The notes: generated by a model from the sequence alone, not told the origin. A stretch of 64,000 nt of DNA from Gemmataceae bacterium (GCA_022842245.1 JALHPZ010000014.1:16191-80190); one strand, 5' to 3'; counted from the stretch's first letter, positions 1-8,586 are shown. Program-made: numbers and translations.

Positions 1-51
1 CCCGCCCCCATTTGCGGGAGTTTGCGGTGCGGGTCGTCACCCCCACCCTAA

Positions 52-74
52 CCCTCCCCCTTCGAGGGGGAGGG
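52..74. repeat. GC-rich palindromic hairpin downstream of the HAD gene
   Basis: A pyrimidine-rich arm (52-61) pairs with a purine-rich arm (65-74) over 10 bp around a 3-nt TCG loop. It follows the 3' end of the minus-strand HAD gene, so it could act as a transcription terminator, although no clear T-run follows on that strand. Short CCCTCCCCC/GGGGGAGGG palindromes of this type are often dispersed in planctomycete intergenic DNA; that is background knowledge, and no second copy was found in this window. Confidence 0.45.
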
Positions 75-131
75 GACAAAACCCGGTCGCGATTGGCGCT
101 TCCCAAATCATCATGACATCATGAACATGCG

Positions 132-764
132 TCACGCCAGAATGTCCACGAAGGTCGCGAGAATGCGGTCGGGCCTGGCCGCGTCGAGCGCTTCGCGAGA
201 GGATGCACCGCCGAGGACGATCCAGACCGGCACGCCGGCGTTGCGCGCAACCTCCACATCGATCGTCATGTCGCCGACGTAGACCGTGTCGCTTGCCGTC
301 GCGCCGAGCCGGCGCATCGCCTCGAAGAGCATCGCCGGATCGGGCTTCGCCACGCCCACGTCGTCCGGCCCCAGCACCTCGTCGAAGAGATGCGCGACGC
401 CCTTCTCCCGCACAATTGCCTTCGTGAACTGGACGTGCTTGTTGCTGCAGATCGCGGTGCGGACGCCCTCGCGTTTAAGCCGTTCGAGCGATTCGACGAC
501 GCCGGGGAAGAGGATCGTGCCCGACGCCATGACGCCGGGGTGGTGTTCGCGGTAGACGGCGACGGCGTCGTCGGGCGGCGCGGTCGGGACGAGTTGCTCC
601 ATCAGATGGCGCAGTCCGTAACCGACATACGCGCGGACTTCGTCCTCGCGCAGCGTCGGCAGCCCGAAGTGCTTACGGGTGTGGTTCGTGCTAAGGGTGA
701 TGGCACCGAAGCTGTCGGCGAGCGTGCCGTCGAAATCGAAGAGCATGGCGCGGGGCGGTTTCAT
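132..764 (-). CDS. HAD-superfamily hydrolase, phosphoglycolate-phosphatase-like
   Basis: This 210-residue protein is a predicted cytoplasmic phosphatase that would act on a small phosphorylated metabolite. Motif I (DFDGTLADS) starts at residue 10 and contains the nucleophile Asp and the Asp general acid. Motif II is the Ser in 'ICSNKHVQ', motif III is the Lys in 'VAKPDPAML', and motif IV is 'YVGDMTIDVEVA'. The helical cap between motifs I and II matches the Gph/PgmB class in size. It lies 36 nt downstream of the M50/HlyD gene on the same strand and may be its last co-transcribed gene, but nothing in its sequence links it to export. The substrate cannot be told from sequence; phosphoglycolate or pyrophosphate are the usual candidates. 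Confidence 0.88.
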   Translation of the reverse strand: MKPPRAMLFDFDGTLADSFGAITLSTNHTRKHFGLPTLREDEVRAYVGYGLRHLMEQLVPTAPPDDAVAVYREHHPGVMASGTILFPGVVESLERLKREGVRTAICSNKHVQFTKAIVREKGVAHLFDEVLGPDDVGVAKPDPAMLFEAMRRLGATASDTVYVGDMTIDVEVARNAGVPVWIVLGGASSREALDAARPDRILATFVDILA

Positions 765-800
765 CCCGCAATTCTACGGACCGCCACCGCGCCGGACCGA

Positions 801-3047
801 TCAATAGAAGCCGATGTCCATGGCACTGGCGAGGAAGCGGCCTACCCACCACGCGCCGGAGCGCCACTGGCAGTGGATCTTCGTCTGCACGAGTGCTCCG
901 GGGCGAATCGAACCGTCGGTGTCGAGGATTTCGGCTTCGACGAGGTAAGTCTGGGCGAGCGGGACGGTCTCCTGTCCGCCGTCGCCGGCCTGCTTGACGG
1001 CAAGCGGGCCGCCGCCGCGCTGCGTCAGCGCGACCGGGACCTGCTTCGCGTCCGAGTCGGGCAGCCGGCGGAGACGCGCCTTGAAGACGCGGTCGGTTCG
1101 TCCCTTCACGAGTACCGAGACTTCCAACCCTTCCTTGGTCTGGTCGTCCTTCAACAGGCGGTAGTCGTTCGCGGAGACCGGGATCTTGACGATGAGCCGG
1201 TTCGGATCGCCCACGGTGCAGATCGGCTTCTGGTCCTGGAAGGCAGGGTCGAATTGCTTCCCGACATCGGAACCGGAGGGCACCCCCATCACGACGCCGG
1301 CGCGCGGCGACCGGACCTGATCGAGGTCGGCGGCGCGGCGGCGGAGTTCATCCAGTTGCTTCGCCGATTGCTCGGCCTTGCTGGAGTACTCGGCGATCTG
1401 CGTGAGCAGTTGGGTGGTCGCCGCCGGCGGGAGGTTCTTTTCGCCCGCCTGCTGACGGCGCAGGTTCTCGGCCACCTGGAGCGCCTCGCGCATCTCCGAT
1501 TCGAGCTTCGTGATCTCCTCCTGGAGCTTCTGGCTGGCGAAGCGGGCGATCACCTGTCCCTTCGTGACGGTCTGGCCCTCCAGGACTTCGCGGCGGACAA
1601 GGTGCGCCGGTTCCGTGAGGCCCACGAGTTCGCCGTGGTCCGGGTGGATGGCGACGAGACCCATCTCCCGCACGCGGCTGATCGGCAGCGGCAGCAGGAA
1701 GAACGACGCGATCAATCCCGCGAAGATCGCCATCGTGATGTAAACGCGCTTCGCTTTCATGTCCGGCAATCGCCCCCGTTGACGAATATTCTTGACCATC
1801 CGGTACACCGGCCAGACGAACATGCTGACCAGGGACATGATGGCGATCATGTGCGACAGGACTTTGAGCTTCGGCCCGAGGAAGTCCGCGAGCATCCAGA
1901 TGATGCTGAACGTGACGACCCAGCGGTAGACCCAGCTCATCACCGCGTAGGAGATGAACAGCGCCTTGCGGCCCGGCGCCATGTATTGTTCGGGCGGCAC
2001 CTCGATGCCGAGGCCCTTTTCGAGGAAGGTGTTCGTGACGAAACGGTTTGAGCGGTCCCGCAGGTTCGGGATTTCGAGCCAGTCCGCCATGATGTAGTAG
2101 CCGTCGAACCGCATGAGCGGGTTCGCGTTGAAGAAGAACGTGCTGACCGAGCAGAGCGTCATCAGGCATAGGGCGATGTTGTTCACGACCGGCAGGTGCG
2201 GCGTGTACCACCAGACGAAGGTACTGATGGCAGCGATGATCAATTCGACGTAGATGCCAGCGAAGCTGATGATGATCCGCTTCCACTTGTCGCTGACGGT
2301 CCAGGCGTCGGTGACATTGGCGTAGAGCGCCGGCGAGAGGCACATGAGCAGGATGCCCATCTCGTGGCACTCGCCGCCGAACGCCTTGCAACTCAATCCG
2401 TGCCCGAACTCGTGGATGATCTTGACGACCCCCAGCGAGAGCCAGAGGTACAGCACGGTGTGGAAGGCGAAGAACTCGTGGTACGCCGGCAACTTGTCGT
2501 AGAAGGTTTGGAAGTGCAGCATCACGTGGACGACGGCGGCGAGCATGAGTCCGCACGACGCCACGAAGAACGGCATCGTGAAGATCCACCAGAGCCAGCC
2601 GTACATCCAGGTGAGGATCCGGTCGGGGTCGAAGACCGGGATCTTCCAGTAGAGGACGCTGGAGATCGCGGCGAGGCGCTTCATGCGGCGCTGCTTGGCG
2701 CGCCGCTCGAAGAGGTGCTTGCCGCTGCCGACGGTTTCGTTTTGCACGAGGCCGGCGGTGATGAGTTGCCGGGCGAAGCCTTCGAGGTCGTTGTACTCCA
2801 GCCGGTGGGGCTTGAATTCGTTTTCGAATTCCCCCTTCACCTCCTCCATCGTGTGGCCGCCGTCGAAGAGGCGGAAGACGAAGTACTCCTGGCGGTTGAA
2901 CCGGTAGTAGCGGAGGCAGACCGGATCCTTGACGACGTGGTAGACCTTCCCCTCGTAGCGCTGTTCGGAAATCTGCAGGTCCGGCCGGGTGCGCAGCCGC
3001 ACGGCCTTGCGACGCTCGACGGGGTTATTGAGCAGGCTCGTGTCCAT
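801..3047 (-). CDS. M50 site-2-protease-like membrane protein with PqqD/RRE-like N-terminus and HlyD-like C-terminus
   Basis: This large polytopic protein looks like the 'putative peptide zinc metalloprotease' (YydH-like) group of peptide export systems. Counting from a GTG at 3062, residues about 24-107 look like a PqqD-type winged helix (RiPP recognition element), with 'YYRFNRQEYFVFRLFDG' as its core. Transmembrane segments follow at about 155-180 and 200-216. The zinc motif HEFGH is at 217-221, and the third ligand is probably Asp320 in 'NPLMRFDGYY'. After more membrane segments to about 470 there is an HlyD/lipoyl-like half, a coiled coil at about 515-590, and a second half starting at 'RSPRAGVVMG'. 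I prefer the ATG at 3047 over the GTG at 3062; neither has a good Shine-Dalgarno. It is the third gene after two other HlyD-type proteins. The family is clear; the substrate is unknown. Confidence 0.85.
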   Translation of the reverse strand: MDTSLLNNPVERRKAVRLRTRPDLQISEQRYEGKVYHVVKDPVCLRYYRFNRQEYFVFRLFDGGHTMEEVKGEFENEFKPHRLEYNDLEGFARQLITAGLVQNETVGSGKHLFERRAKQRRMKRLAAISSVLYWKIPVFDPDRILTWMYGWLWWIFTMPFFVASCGLMLAAVVHVMLHFQTFYDKLPAYHEFFAFHTVLYLWLSLGVVKIIHEFGHGLSCKAFGGECHEMGILLMCLSPALYANVTDAWTVSDKWKRIIISFAGIYVELIIAAISTFVWWYTPHLPVVNNIALCLMTLCSVSTFFFNANPLMRFDGYYIMADWLEIPNLRDRSNRFVTNTFLEKGLGIEVPPEQYMAPGRKALFISYAVMSWVYRWVVTFSIIWMLADFLGPKLKVLSHMIAIMSLVSMFVWPVYRMVKNIRQRGRLPDMKAKRVYITMAIFAGLIASFFLLPLPISRVREMGLVAIHPDHGELVGLTEPAHLVRREVLEGQTVTKGQVIARFASQKLQEEITKLESEMREALQVAENLRRQQAGEKNLPPAATTQLLTQIAEYSSKAEQSAKQLDELRRRAADLDQVRSPRAGVVMGVPSGSDVGKQFDPAFQDQKPICTVGDPNRLIVKIPVSANDYRLLKDDQTKEGLEVSVLVKGRTDRVFKARLRRLPDSDAKQVPVALTQRGGGPLAVKQAGDGGQETVPLAQTYLVEAEILDTDGSIRPGALVQTKIHCQWRSGAWWVGRFLASAMDIGFY

Positions 3048-3140
3048 GAGGCTGATGCGCACCGCGAGTCGGGGAAGTTCACCGCTTCGATTCCCGTCCC
3101 ATCGGTGAATCCGAGAGACGGGAACGAATCCTTTCTGTCG

Positions 3141-5336
3141 TTACTTTTTCTCGGTGGGCATCGGCAGCGCGGGCACGACGACGGGGAGCGTCGCGCTCGC
3201 GGGGACGACTGCCGTCGGCGGAAGCGCCCCACCGGCGGGCACGAGTCCGCCGCCGGTCTTCGCGGTCGCCGACCCCGGCACCGGCGCGGGCGGCGCGATT
3301 GCCTCTCCCGGTTTGACGATGATCGTCGCGGAGGATTTGTCCTGAAGCACCGTGCCGGTATCGGCCACCCGATCGGTGACGACCGTCACGCGGACGGTTC
3401 GCGCGTCGTTGGGAATGACGGCAGTCACCTGGCCGGTGCGTTCCTTGGCCTGCTGGGAAAGGATCGACGACGTCCAGACGTGAACACTTCCGGTCTGCGT
3501 GCCGACGACGACGAACCAGCCGGCGCCTTCGGGGCCGAAGGCCGCGCAGGTAGGTGTCGAGCGGCCGGGAACGACCAACCGCTTGCGTTCGGACCCGCGG
3601 CCGCCGGCGGCGGGGGCCGTCCAGAGTTGGAGTTCGCCCTTCATGTCACCGTCGCCGCCGGCGGTGAGCACAAGGGAATCGTCCGGGGAGAAGAGGGCGA
3701 GGTTGGCGAAGCGCGCGGCCGGTCCGTTGTTCTGCACGCTGCCGACGGGCAGGCCATTGGCGAGGGCGACGACGTCGATGCGGCCGTCGTCCTGGTCGAA
3801 GAGAGCCCGGCCGCCCTTGGACGAGATGCCGAGGCAATCGACGTTTCCTTTGCGGTGATCGATGGTGCGCTCGACGTTCGCGCCCTTGTCGCCCAGTCGC
3901 CAGACGCGCAGGGCCTTGTCGCGTGAGACCGTGACGAGCGTGGATTGCGGCGTGAAGCGGACGGAGGTGACGGCGTCCTTGAGTTCGCCTTGAAGGGCGT
4001 ACATCTTCTTGCCCTCGGAGACGCTCCAGACGAAGACTTCGCGACCGGCGGCGGAGGCGAGGAACCGGCCATCGGGGCTGAACGCCAGGGCGGCGACGCC
4101 GGAGCCGTGGGTGTCTTCGAATTCGCGGATCGGTTTTTCCGAGAGCTTGTCGGGGTTCGCGAGGTCCCAGAGGCGGATCCGGCCGTCTTCGCCGCCGGCG
4201 GCGATGAGGTGCCGCGCCACCTTGTCGCCGGTGACGGCGATCGCGCGCACGCCTTGCGCTTCCGCCGGGAGTTGCACGCGGTACGCGACGCGGGGCTTGC
4301 CGGCAGGCGGGAAGATGTCCTGAATGAGCAGCGTGTTGTCGAGGCTGGCGGACACGATCTGCGGGCGGTCCTTGTGCGCGGTCACCACGATGCCTGTCAC
4401 TTCGCGGCGATGCTCGACGCGACCGATCTTCATGTCCGGCCCGGCGGGGGTGGAGGGTTCGATGACGACCTTCATGCCGGGTCGCACGGCGTCGGCGTTC
4501 TGCGCTTCGAGGATGCCTTCGACGCGCACGTCGTCGGTCGAAAGCACTTCCATGATCGGGTCGCCGGCCTTCACGTATTCGCCCGGCTCGCGCATGAGTT
4601 TGGTGATGATGCCGCCGTCCTGCGTGCGGGCGCGGTGGCGGTAGCGGATGGCGTCGGCGCGCTTGGCGTCGCCGTCGGCCTTGACCTTCTCCTTCAGGGA
4701 CTGGGCCACGTTCTCGCGGTAGCGGGCGAGGGTCGCTTCGTTCTGCGCCAATTCGACGTTGGACGCGGCGGTGCCGATCTTCTGCATCGCGCGGACGGTC
4801 TCCTGGATCTTGTCGGCCGCGTTCGTCGCCTGTTTGATCGCCTCGTCGCACGCCTTGCTGATGTTGACGCTCGCTTCCTGCTGCACGCGGGCTTCGAGAT
4901 CGTCCAGTACGCAGACGATCGACTTGCCGGGCACCCGGTCGCCTTCGCGCAGCCGGCGGTACGGGAGCTGGAAGCTGACGTCAGCGCTTTCGAAGACGAG
5001 GTTGCGGTCGTCCTTGCCGAACGGCGTGTTCGGCGGGAGCGGCAGGCCGACGACTTCGATGTTGCCGTCGACGAGCGCGGAGATGAGCTGCTTCTTGTCG
5101 AGCCGGACCACGGCGTTCGAGATGACGATGTCGGCGCTGGGCGAGATCGCGGGGGCGAGTTCCTCGGGCGTTTCCTTCTTGTAGAGTGCCCCGCCGATGT
5201 CGACGGGCGGCGCCGCGTTGACGGCGGGCTGCGGAGCCGCGTCCGGCCCCGTCGGGGTGGTGCGTTGATCGCTGCATGCGGCGGCGGCGAGGCAACCGAG
5301 ACCGGCAACCGATTTCAAAATCCAGCGACGATTCAT
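3141..5336 (-). CDS. HlyD-family periplasmic adaptor fused to WD40 repeats
   Basis: The 731-residue protein begins with a Tat- or lipoprotein-like signal (NRRW near the start, 'LAAAAC' with Cys21), so it is probably exported and perhaps lipid-anchored. Residues about 45-340 are an adaptor: a first lipoyl-like half, a long alpha-helical hairpin (about 145-215, Ala/Lys/Glu rich), and a second half starting near 'GGIITKLMREPGEYVKAG'. From about 365 to 650 there are WD40-type blades, recognisable by 'GEDGRIRLWDLA', 'FSPDGRFLASAAG', 'SRDKALRVWRLGDKG' and 'GTQTGSVHVWTSS'. A Pro/Ala/Thr-rich tail ends in PTEKK. The ATG has a GAGG ribosome-binding site. It sits between the GAF-HlyD and M50-HlyD genes. 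Joining an adaptor to a propeller is unusual; the propeller may be a docking surface. Confidence 0.85.
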   Translation of the reverse strand: MNRRWILKSVAGLGCLAAAACSDQRTTPTGPDAAPQPAVNAAPPVDIGGALYKKETPEELAPAISPSADIVISNAVVRLDKKQLISALVDGNIEVVGLPLPPNTPFGKDDRNLVFESADVSFQLPYRRLREGDRVPGKSIVCVLDDLEARVQQEASVNISKACDEAIKQATNAADKIQETVRAMQKIGTAASNVELAQNEATLARYRENVAQSLKEKVKADGDAKRADAIRYRHRARTQDGGIITKLMREPGEYVKAGDPIMEVLSTDDVRVEGILEAQNADAVRPGMKVVIEPSTPAGPDMKIGRVEHRREVTGIVVTAHKDRPQIVSASLDNTLLIQDIFPPAGKPRVAYRVQLPAEAQGVRAIAVTGDKVARHLIAAGGEDGRIRLWDLANPDKLSEKPIREFEDTHGSGVAALAFSPDGRFLASAAGREVFVWSVSEGKKMYALQGELKDAVTSVRFTPQSTLVTVSRDKALRVWRLGDKGANVERTIDHRKGNVDCLGISSKGGRALFDQDDGRIDVVALANGLPVGSVQNNGPAARFANLALFSPDDSLVLTAGGDGDMKGELQLWTAPAAGGRGSERKRLVVPGRSTPTCAAFGPEGAGWFVVVGTQTGSVHVWTSSILSQQAKERTGQVTAVIPNDARTVRVTVVTDRVADTGTVLQDKSSATIIVKPGEAIAPPAPVPGSATAKTGGGLVPAGGALPPTAVVPASATLPVVVPALPMPTEKK

Positions 5337-5464
5337 GACCGAACCTCACGATAGATGGAAAGCCCGTTCGCGGGCGGTGGTGTCGGGGTGGCCATCGGGT
5401 CGGGCGCCGCGGTGCGGATCGAAGGCCGGGACGACGCGGGGGCCGGCGATGCGGCCCGGACGGA

Positions 5465-7615
5465 TCAGAAGAAGAACACGACCTTCTCGTAGAACCACTC
5501 CCACACGCCGTGGAAGAGCGAATAACCGAGCGGTCGCGGGCCGCAGAGGATGCGGAGGTGGACTTCCTGGCCGGAGGCGAAGAGCGTGCGCGGAATGCGC
5601 CGGCCCTCGGGCAGGTTCGAGAAGTCGATCTTCACGAACGCCTGCGAGACCGGCTCCGATTCGTTGTGGTCGTCCCGGTTCGGCACCACTTCGCGGGCGA
5701 GTTCGTCCTCGTACAGCCGCCCGAAGTATTTCGTGTCCGACTCGCTCGTCACGAGCATGTCGACGTCGAGGTACTTGCGGCCCTTTTCGTCGGTCTTGTA
5801 GTTCGCCTTGTCGGTGAACGCCTTGAGGATGTGGCCGAGGTTCCGCTGCGGCACCTTGACGTGCAGGTGCCACTCGCCTTCGGAGTAGCCGAGCTTCTGG
5901 ATCGGTTCGTTCGGCCGCAGGACGCGGTTCATCAGTTCGTTGGTGTTGTCGGCGTTCAGCACGGTGAGCTTGGCGTCGGCGGGCACCTTGCTGGCGTCCA
6001 GTCGCGGCGCTCTCACGAACATCACGCCCGGCCGCGCCGGATCCAGGTTGTTCGCGCGGATCATCTGGTCGCGGAGCAATTCGTTGTTAGCGATGTTCGC
6101 CTCGTCTTCGGCGAGCCGCGCATTGTGGTTCGCCAGTTCCGACGGCGTGAACTTCGACGTGTCCTGCGACTTCATCGTGTCGTGGCGGGCGCGTCGGACA
6201 TTGATCTCGTTCATCACCTGCCGAAGCTTTTGGCCGATCTCCTCGCTGTACATCTCCGCGACGATCGCGTCGGGGTTGATCTGGTCGCCCGGCTTGTACG
6301 CGAGGCGTTGGAGTTTGCCCGGCTCGCGGGAATAGACGAGGTGCAGCTCGCGCGGCTGGAGTTCCCCCTTCGCGTCCATCTTGAGCTGGTAGGGCACGAA
6401 GACCATCGCGATCGACAGCGCGACGAGCGCCGCGACGATGAGGCCGGTGATCAGCCGCGCCTTGCCGCCGAGGCCGTCCTGAACCTTCTTGATCGGCCAC
6501 CAGATCGTCTTCAGCGGGATCGACTTCATCTCGGCCGCGTTGAAGAGCGCCGGGGCGGCGTGCTTGCCGACGATCTCGAGTTTCTGGAGGATCGGGTCGA
6601 CGTTCTCGGGCGGGTTGAAGCTTTCAAGCAGCAGCACCGAACGGGCCGGCTTCTTGTCGTCCTTCTCGCGCTCATCGCGGATCGGCTGGACGATGAGCAG
6701 TTTCGGTTGGCTCTCGGCGAGGTAATCGTCGAGGGCGTGCAGCACCGCCGGCGGCAACGATTCATCCTTCTCGCCCTTGAAGACGAGCTTGTCGCCCCAA
6801 GCGAGGACGGCATCGAAGAGCGCCCGCATGCGGCGGATGTGCGTGGCGGCCTTCTCGACGACGTCGGCGCCCGAAACGGCTTCGACCGTCGACTTCTTCC
6901 CGTGCCGGACGCCGACGCAGAGACGGTCGCACTCGACGAGCCGGCGCCCCTCGTTGGCGATGTGGTACGCGCACTCGGTGGGATTGAGCGTGCCGTGGAT
7001 GAGGCGGGCGAACGACTCGACCTGCGAATAGACCTTATCGAGGCCGGCGACCTGCCGCGTATTGCTGAAAGTGTGGTATTGGCTGGCGTACCCGGCCATC
7101 TGCACCGAATAGTTCAGGAACGTCGGGTACATCCGCGGGTCGTGGCTCGGCTCCTGGAAGATCTCCAGCAACCCCATCGCGGACTTGTCGGGCTGAACGA
7201 TCGGCGCGAAGAGTGTGAAGAATTCCGTCAGGTTGCGCGCGGGCACCTGGCCCGGCTCCGCAAGCCCGCTGACCTGCCCCTGCGGCTCGATCATCACCGG
7301 GCGCGGCGGCTGCGCCTGGAAGACCTGCCTGAGGATTTCATTGTGGCATTGCCGGCCGCCCCGCTTGGAGTCGAGGCCGACCTTATCCAAATTGAGCTGG
7401 CAGGCGACCTGCAGGAACCCCTGCGGCGTGCGCATCCACACGGCCCCGGCCGGCGCCCCGATCGCCTGGATCGCGGTATTCAGGAATTTCTCGTAGAACT
7501 CGGTCGGCGCCAAGGTGGAGCCGGCGAGTTTCGACGCTTCAGTGAAGGCATCGTCGATGAGTTGGCTGAACCGGTTCTTATCCGGTTGCGACCCACTCGG
7601 CGGGTTGGTGCTCAC
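5465..7615 (-). CDS. Tandem GAF-like domains, one membrane span and an HlyD-type adaptor domain
   Basis: This 716-residue protein starts at a GTG preceded by a GAGAG-like ribosome-binding site. Residues about 20-190 and 200-380 look like two GAF-type sensor domains ('FYEKFLNTAIQAIGAPAGAV' and 'GTLNPTECAYHIANEGRRL'). A hydrophobic segment at about 395-416 ('LITGLIVAALVALSIAMVF') is followed by an HlyD/biotinyl-lipoyl-like domain ('YSREPGKLQRLAYKPGD'), a coiled coil and a second barrel half, ending at a hydrophobic C-terminus. The topology implies a cytoplasmic sensor joined to a periplasmic adaptor arm. It is the first gene of the HlyD-type cluster, 128 nt before the WD40-HlyD gene. No histidine kinase or cyclase module is attached. 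The GAF assignment is by fold-like pattern, so it is moderate. Confidence 0.8.
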   Translation of the reverse strand: MSTNPPSGSQPDKNRFSQLIDDAFTEASKLAGSTLAPTEFYEKFLNTAIQAIGAPAGAVWMRTPQGFLQVACQLNLDKVGLDSKRGGRQCHNEILRQVFQAQPPRPVMIEPQGQVSGLAEPGQVPARNLTEFFTLFAPIVQPDKSAMGLLEIFQEPSHDPRMYPTFLNYSVQMAGYASQYHTFSNTRQVAGLDKVYSQVESFARLIHGTLNPTECAYHIANEGRRLVECDRLCVGVRHGKKSTVEAVSGADVVEKAATHIRRMRALFDAVLAWGDKLVFKGEKDESLPPAVLHALDDYLAESQPKLLIVQPIRDEREKDDKKPARSVLLLESFNPPENVDPILQKLEIVGKHAAPALFNAAEMKSIPLKTIWWPIKKVQDGLGGKARLITGLIVAALVALSIAMVFVPYQLKMDAKGELQPRELHLVYSREPGKLQRLAYKPGDQINPDAIVAEMYSEEIGQKLRQVMNEINVRRARHDTMKSQDTSKFTPSELANHNARLAEDEANIANNELLRDQMIRANNLDPARPGVMFVRAPRLDASKVPADAKLTVLNADNTNELMNRVLRPNEPIQKLGYSEGEWHLHVKVPQRNLGHILKAFTDKANYKTDEKGRKYLDVDMLVTSESDTKYFGRLYEDELAREVVPNRDDHNESEPVSQAFVKIDFSNLPEGRRIPRTLFASGQEVHLRILCGPRPLGYSLFHGVWEWFYEKVVFFF

Positions 7616-7633
7616 GGCTGCTCTCGGGTGAAG

Positions 7634-7663
7634 CGGTAAATCCGGAACTTACGGTAAATTCCG
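7634..7663 (-). promoter_or_regulatory. Direct repeat in the leader of the GAF-HlyD operon (possible operator)
   Basis: Two near-identical copies, CGGTAAATCCG (7634-7644) and CGGTAAATTCCG (7652-7663), start 18 bp apart. They lie 19-48 bp upstream of the GTG start of the GAF-HlyD gene and next to a possible promoter. Their position just downstream of the expected transcription start would suit a repressor site. Regulation is inferred only. Confidence 0.3.
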
Positions 7664-7667
7664 AGTT

Positions 7668-7696
7668 ATCGTACCCTTACGACGACGCCAACACAA
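7668..7696 (-). promoter_or_regulatory. Possible sigma70-type promoter of the GAF-HlyD operon
   Basis: On the minus strand TTGTGT (7691-7696) and TACGAT (7668-7673) are separated by exactly 17 bp, resembling -35 and -10 boxes with 3/6 and 4/6 matches to consensus. The predicted start would fall near 7661, beside the direct repeat. The match is weak. Confidence 0.25.
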
Positions 7697-8016
7697 GCGG
7701 ACTTGGCCCCATCGCGGCTGGTCGTACGGCGCGGTTCCCTCCGGACTGAAGTCAAAAATGACAAGTCGCGGCGGAACGATCTCGGGCGCGCGCATTCCGC
7801 GCCAAAGATCTACTAGGTTATCGGTCAAAGCCATGCAAAAATGAAACCGTTCATTTCCTAGACGGGAATCGAATCCGCGTGGATTTGTCCGGGTGGCGGA
7901 AAAGCCGTCGATTCGCCGGAATAACCGATCCAATCGACGATTCTTCCCGCCGGTTTTTTGAAATTGCGATTGACGATCGAACCCCACCCGCCACCGGCCA
8001 CTGCCAATCCGGCAGT
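7697..8016. other. Non-coding gap, no recognised gene
   Basis: This is the upstream part of the only gap longer than 300 bp in the window (7616-8016). It is less GC-rich than its flanks and contains no open frame I consider genuine. A minus-strand frame at 7649-8044 has no family resemblance and starts inside the neighbouring gene. A T-arm-like fragment near 7860-7880 lacks a complete cloverleaf. Confidence 0.5.
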
Positions 8017-8379
8017 TCAATCCGTCGGGTGCTGGTTTTCCCATGTCAGAATGTGCTGCATCAGATCCGGCGGTTCGACTTCGCTATCGGGCAACGGCCA
8101 CGTGAAGCGCTCCGACGCCGCCAGTTGCGTGGCACCCCGCCGATCGGCTACCCCGTCGTCGCACCACATCTGCACGAAGCGACCGATGGCCCGACCGCGA
8201 CGCCGCAACCGACCCACCAACACCCGCGCGTCGTCGTCCGAACGCGACGCCTCCGCCAACAACTCCGTCCAGTCGACGACCCACTCGACGAGCATGCGGG
8301 CTTCTTCGTCCCCCAGGCCCCGCGTCAGCGATTCGTCCCGTACGACTTCGCGGACCAGCGAATCGCAATCGATCCCCAT
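8017..8379 (-). CDS. Hypothetical protein, 120 residues
   Basis: I do not recognise this protein. It is small, acidic and probably cytoplasmic, and predicted largely helical ('MGIDCDSLVREVVRDESL' start, a Leu/Val/Trp-rich middle, and a short polar C-terminus 'LTWENQHPTD'). No signal peptide, membrane span or metal-binding cluster is visible. I chose the ATG at 8379 because a GGGGGAAG purine run lies just upstream; the frame stays open further upstream to 8451 but that stretch is Arg-rich and looks non-coding. It is transcribed toward the GAF-HlyD operon but separated from it by about 400 bp. Confidence 0.55.
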   Translation of the reverse strand: MGIDCDSLVREVVRDESLTRGLGDEEARMLVEWVVDWTELLAEASRSDDDARVLVGRLRRRGRAIGRFVQMWCDDGVADRRGATQLAASERFTWPLPDSEVEPPDLMQHILTWENQHPTD

Positions 8380-8586
8380 GAGCTTCCCCCGCCGCGAGCG
8401 GACACGATCGGGGTGTCGAGCGGCCCGTCCCCCAACGGACCGCCCGACCATCCAATCCCCCCGTTCGTCGCTTCGCGTTGTCGTGGGGCGGATATAACGG
8501 CCGCCTCATCGGTTCGCAAGCGTGAAATCCCCACCGGCGAACTTCCCCCGCGAACTCGCCGGGGGCGGCGGCCGCGCCTACGTTGA

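Noticed and set aside
390-2051. Long plus-strand open frame opposite the HAD and M50 genes
   Set aside because: It is antisense to well-supported genes and has the Arg/Glu/Asp-rich makeup typical of shadow frames in GC-rich DNA.
7800-7990. tRNA-like T-arm fragment
   Set aside because: A TTCGATT loop with a partly paired stem is present but no acceptor or anticodon arm fits.
7649-8044. 131-codon minus-strand frame in the upstream gap
   Set aside because: It begins inside the neighbouring gene, matches no family and has no clear ribosome-binding site.
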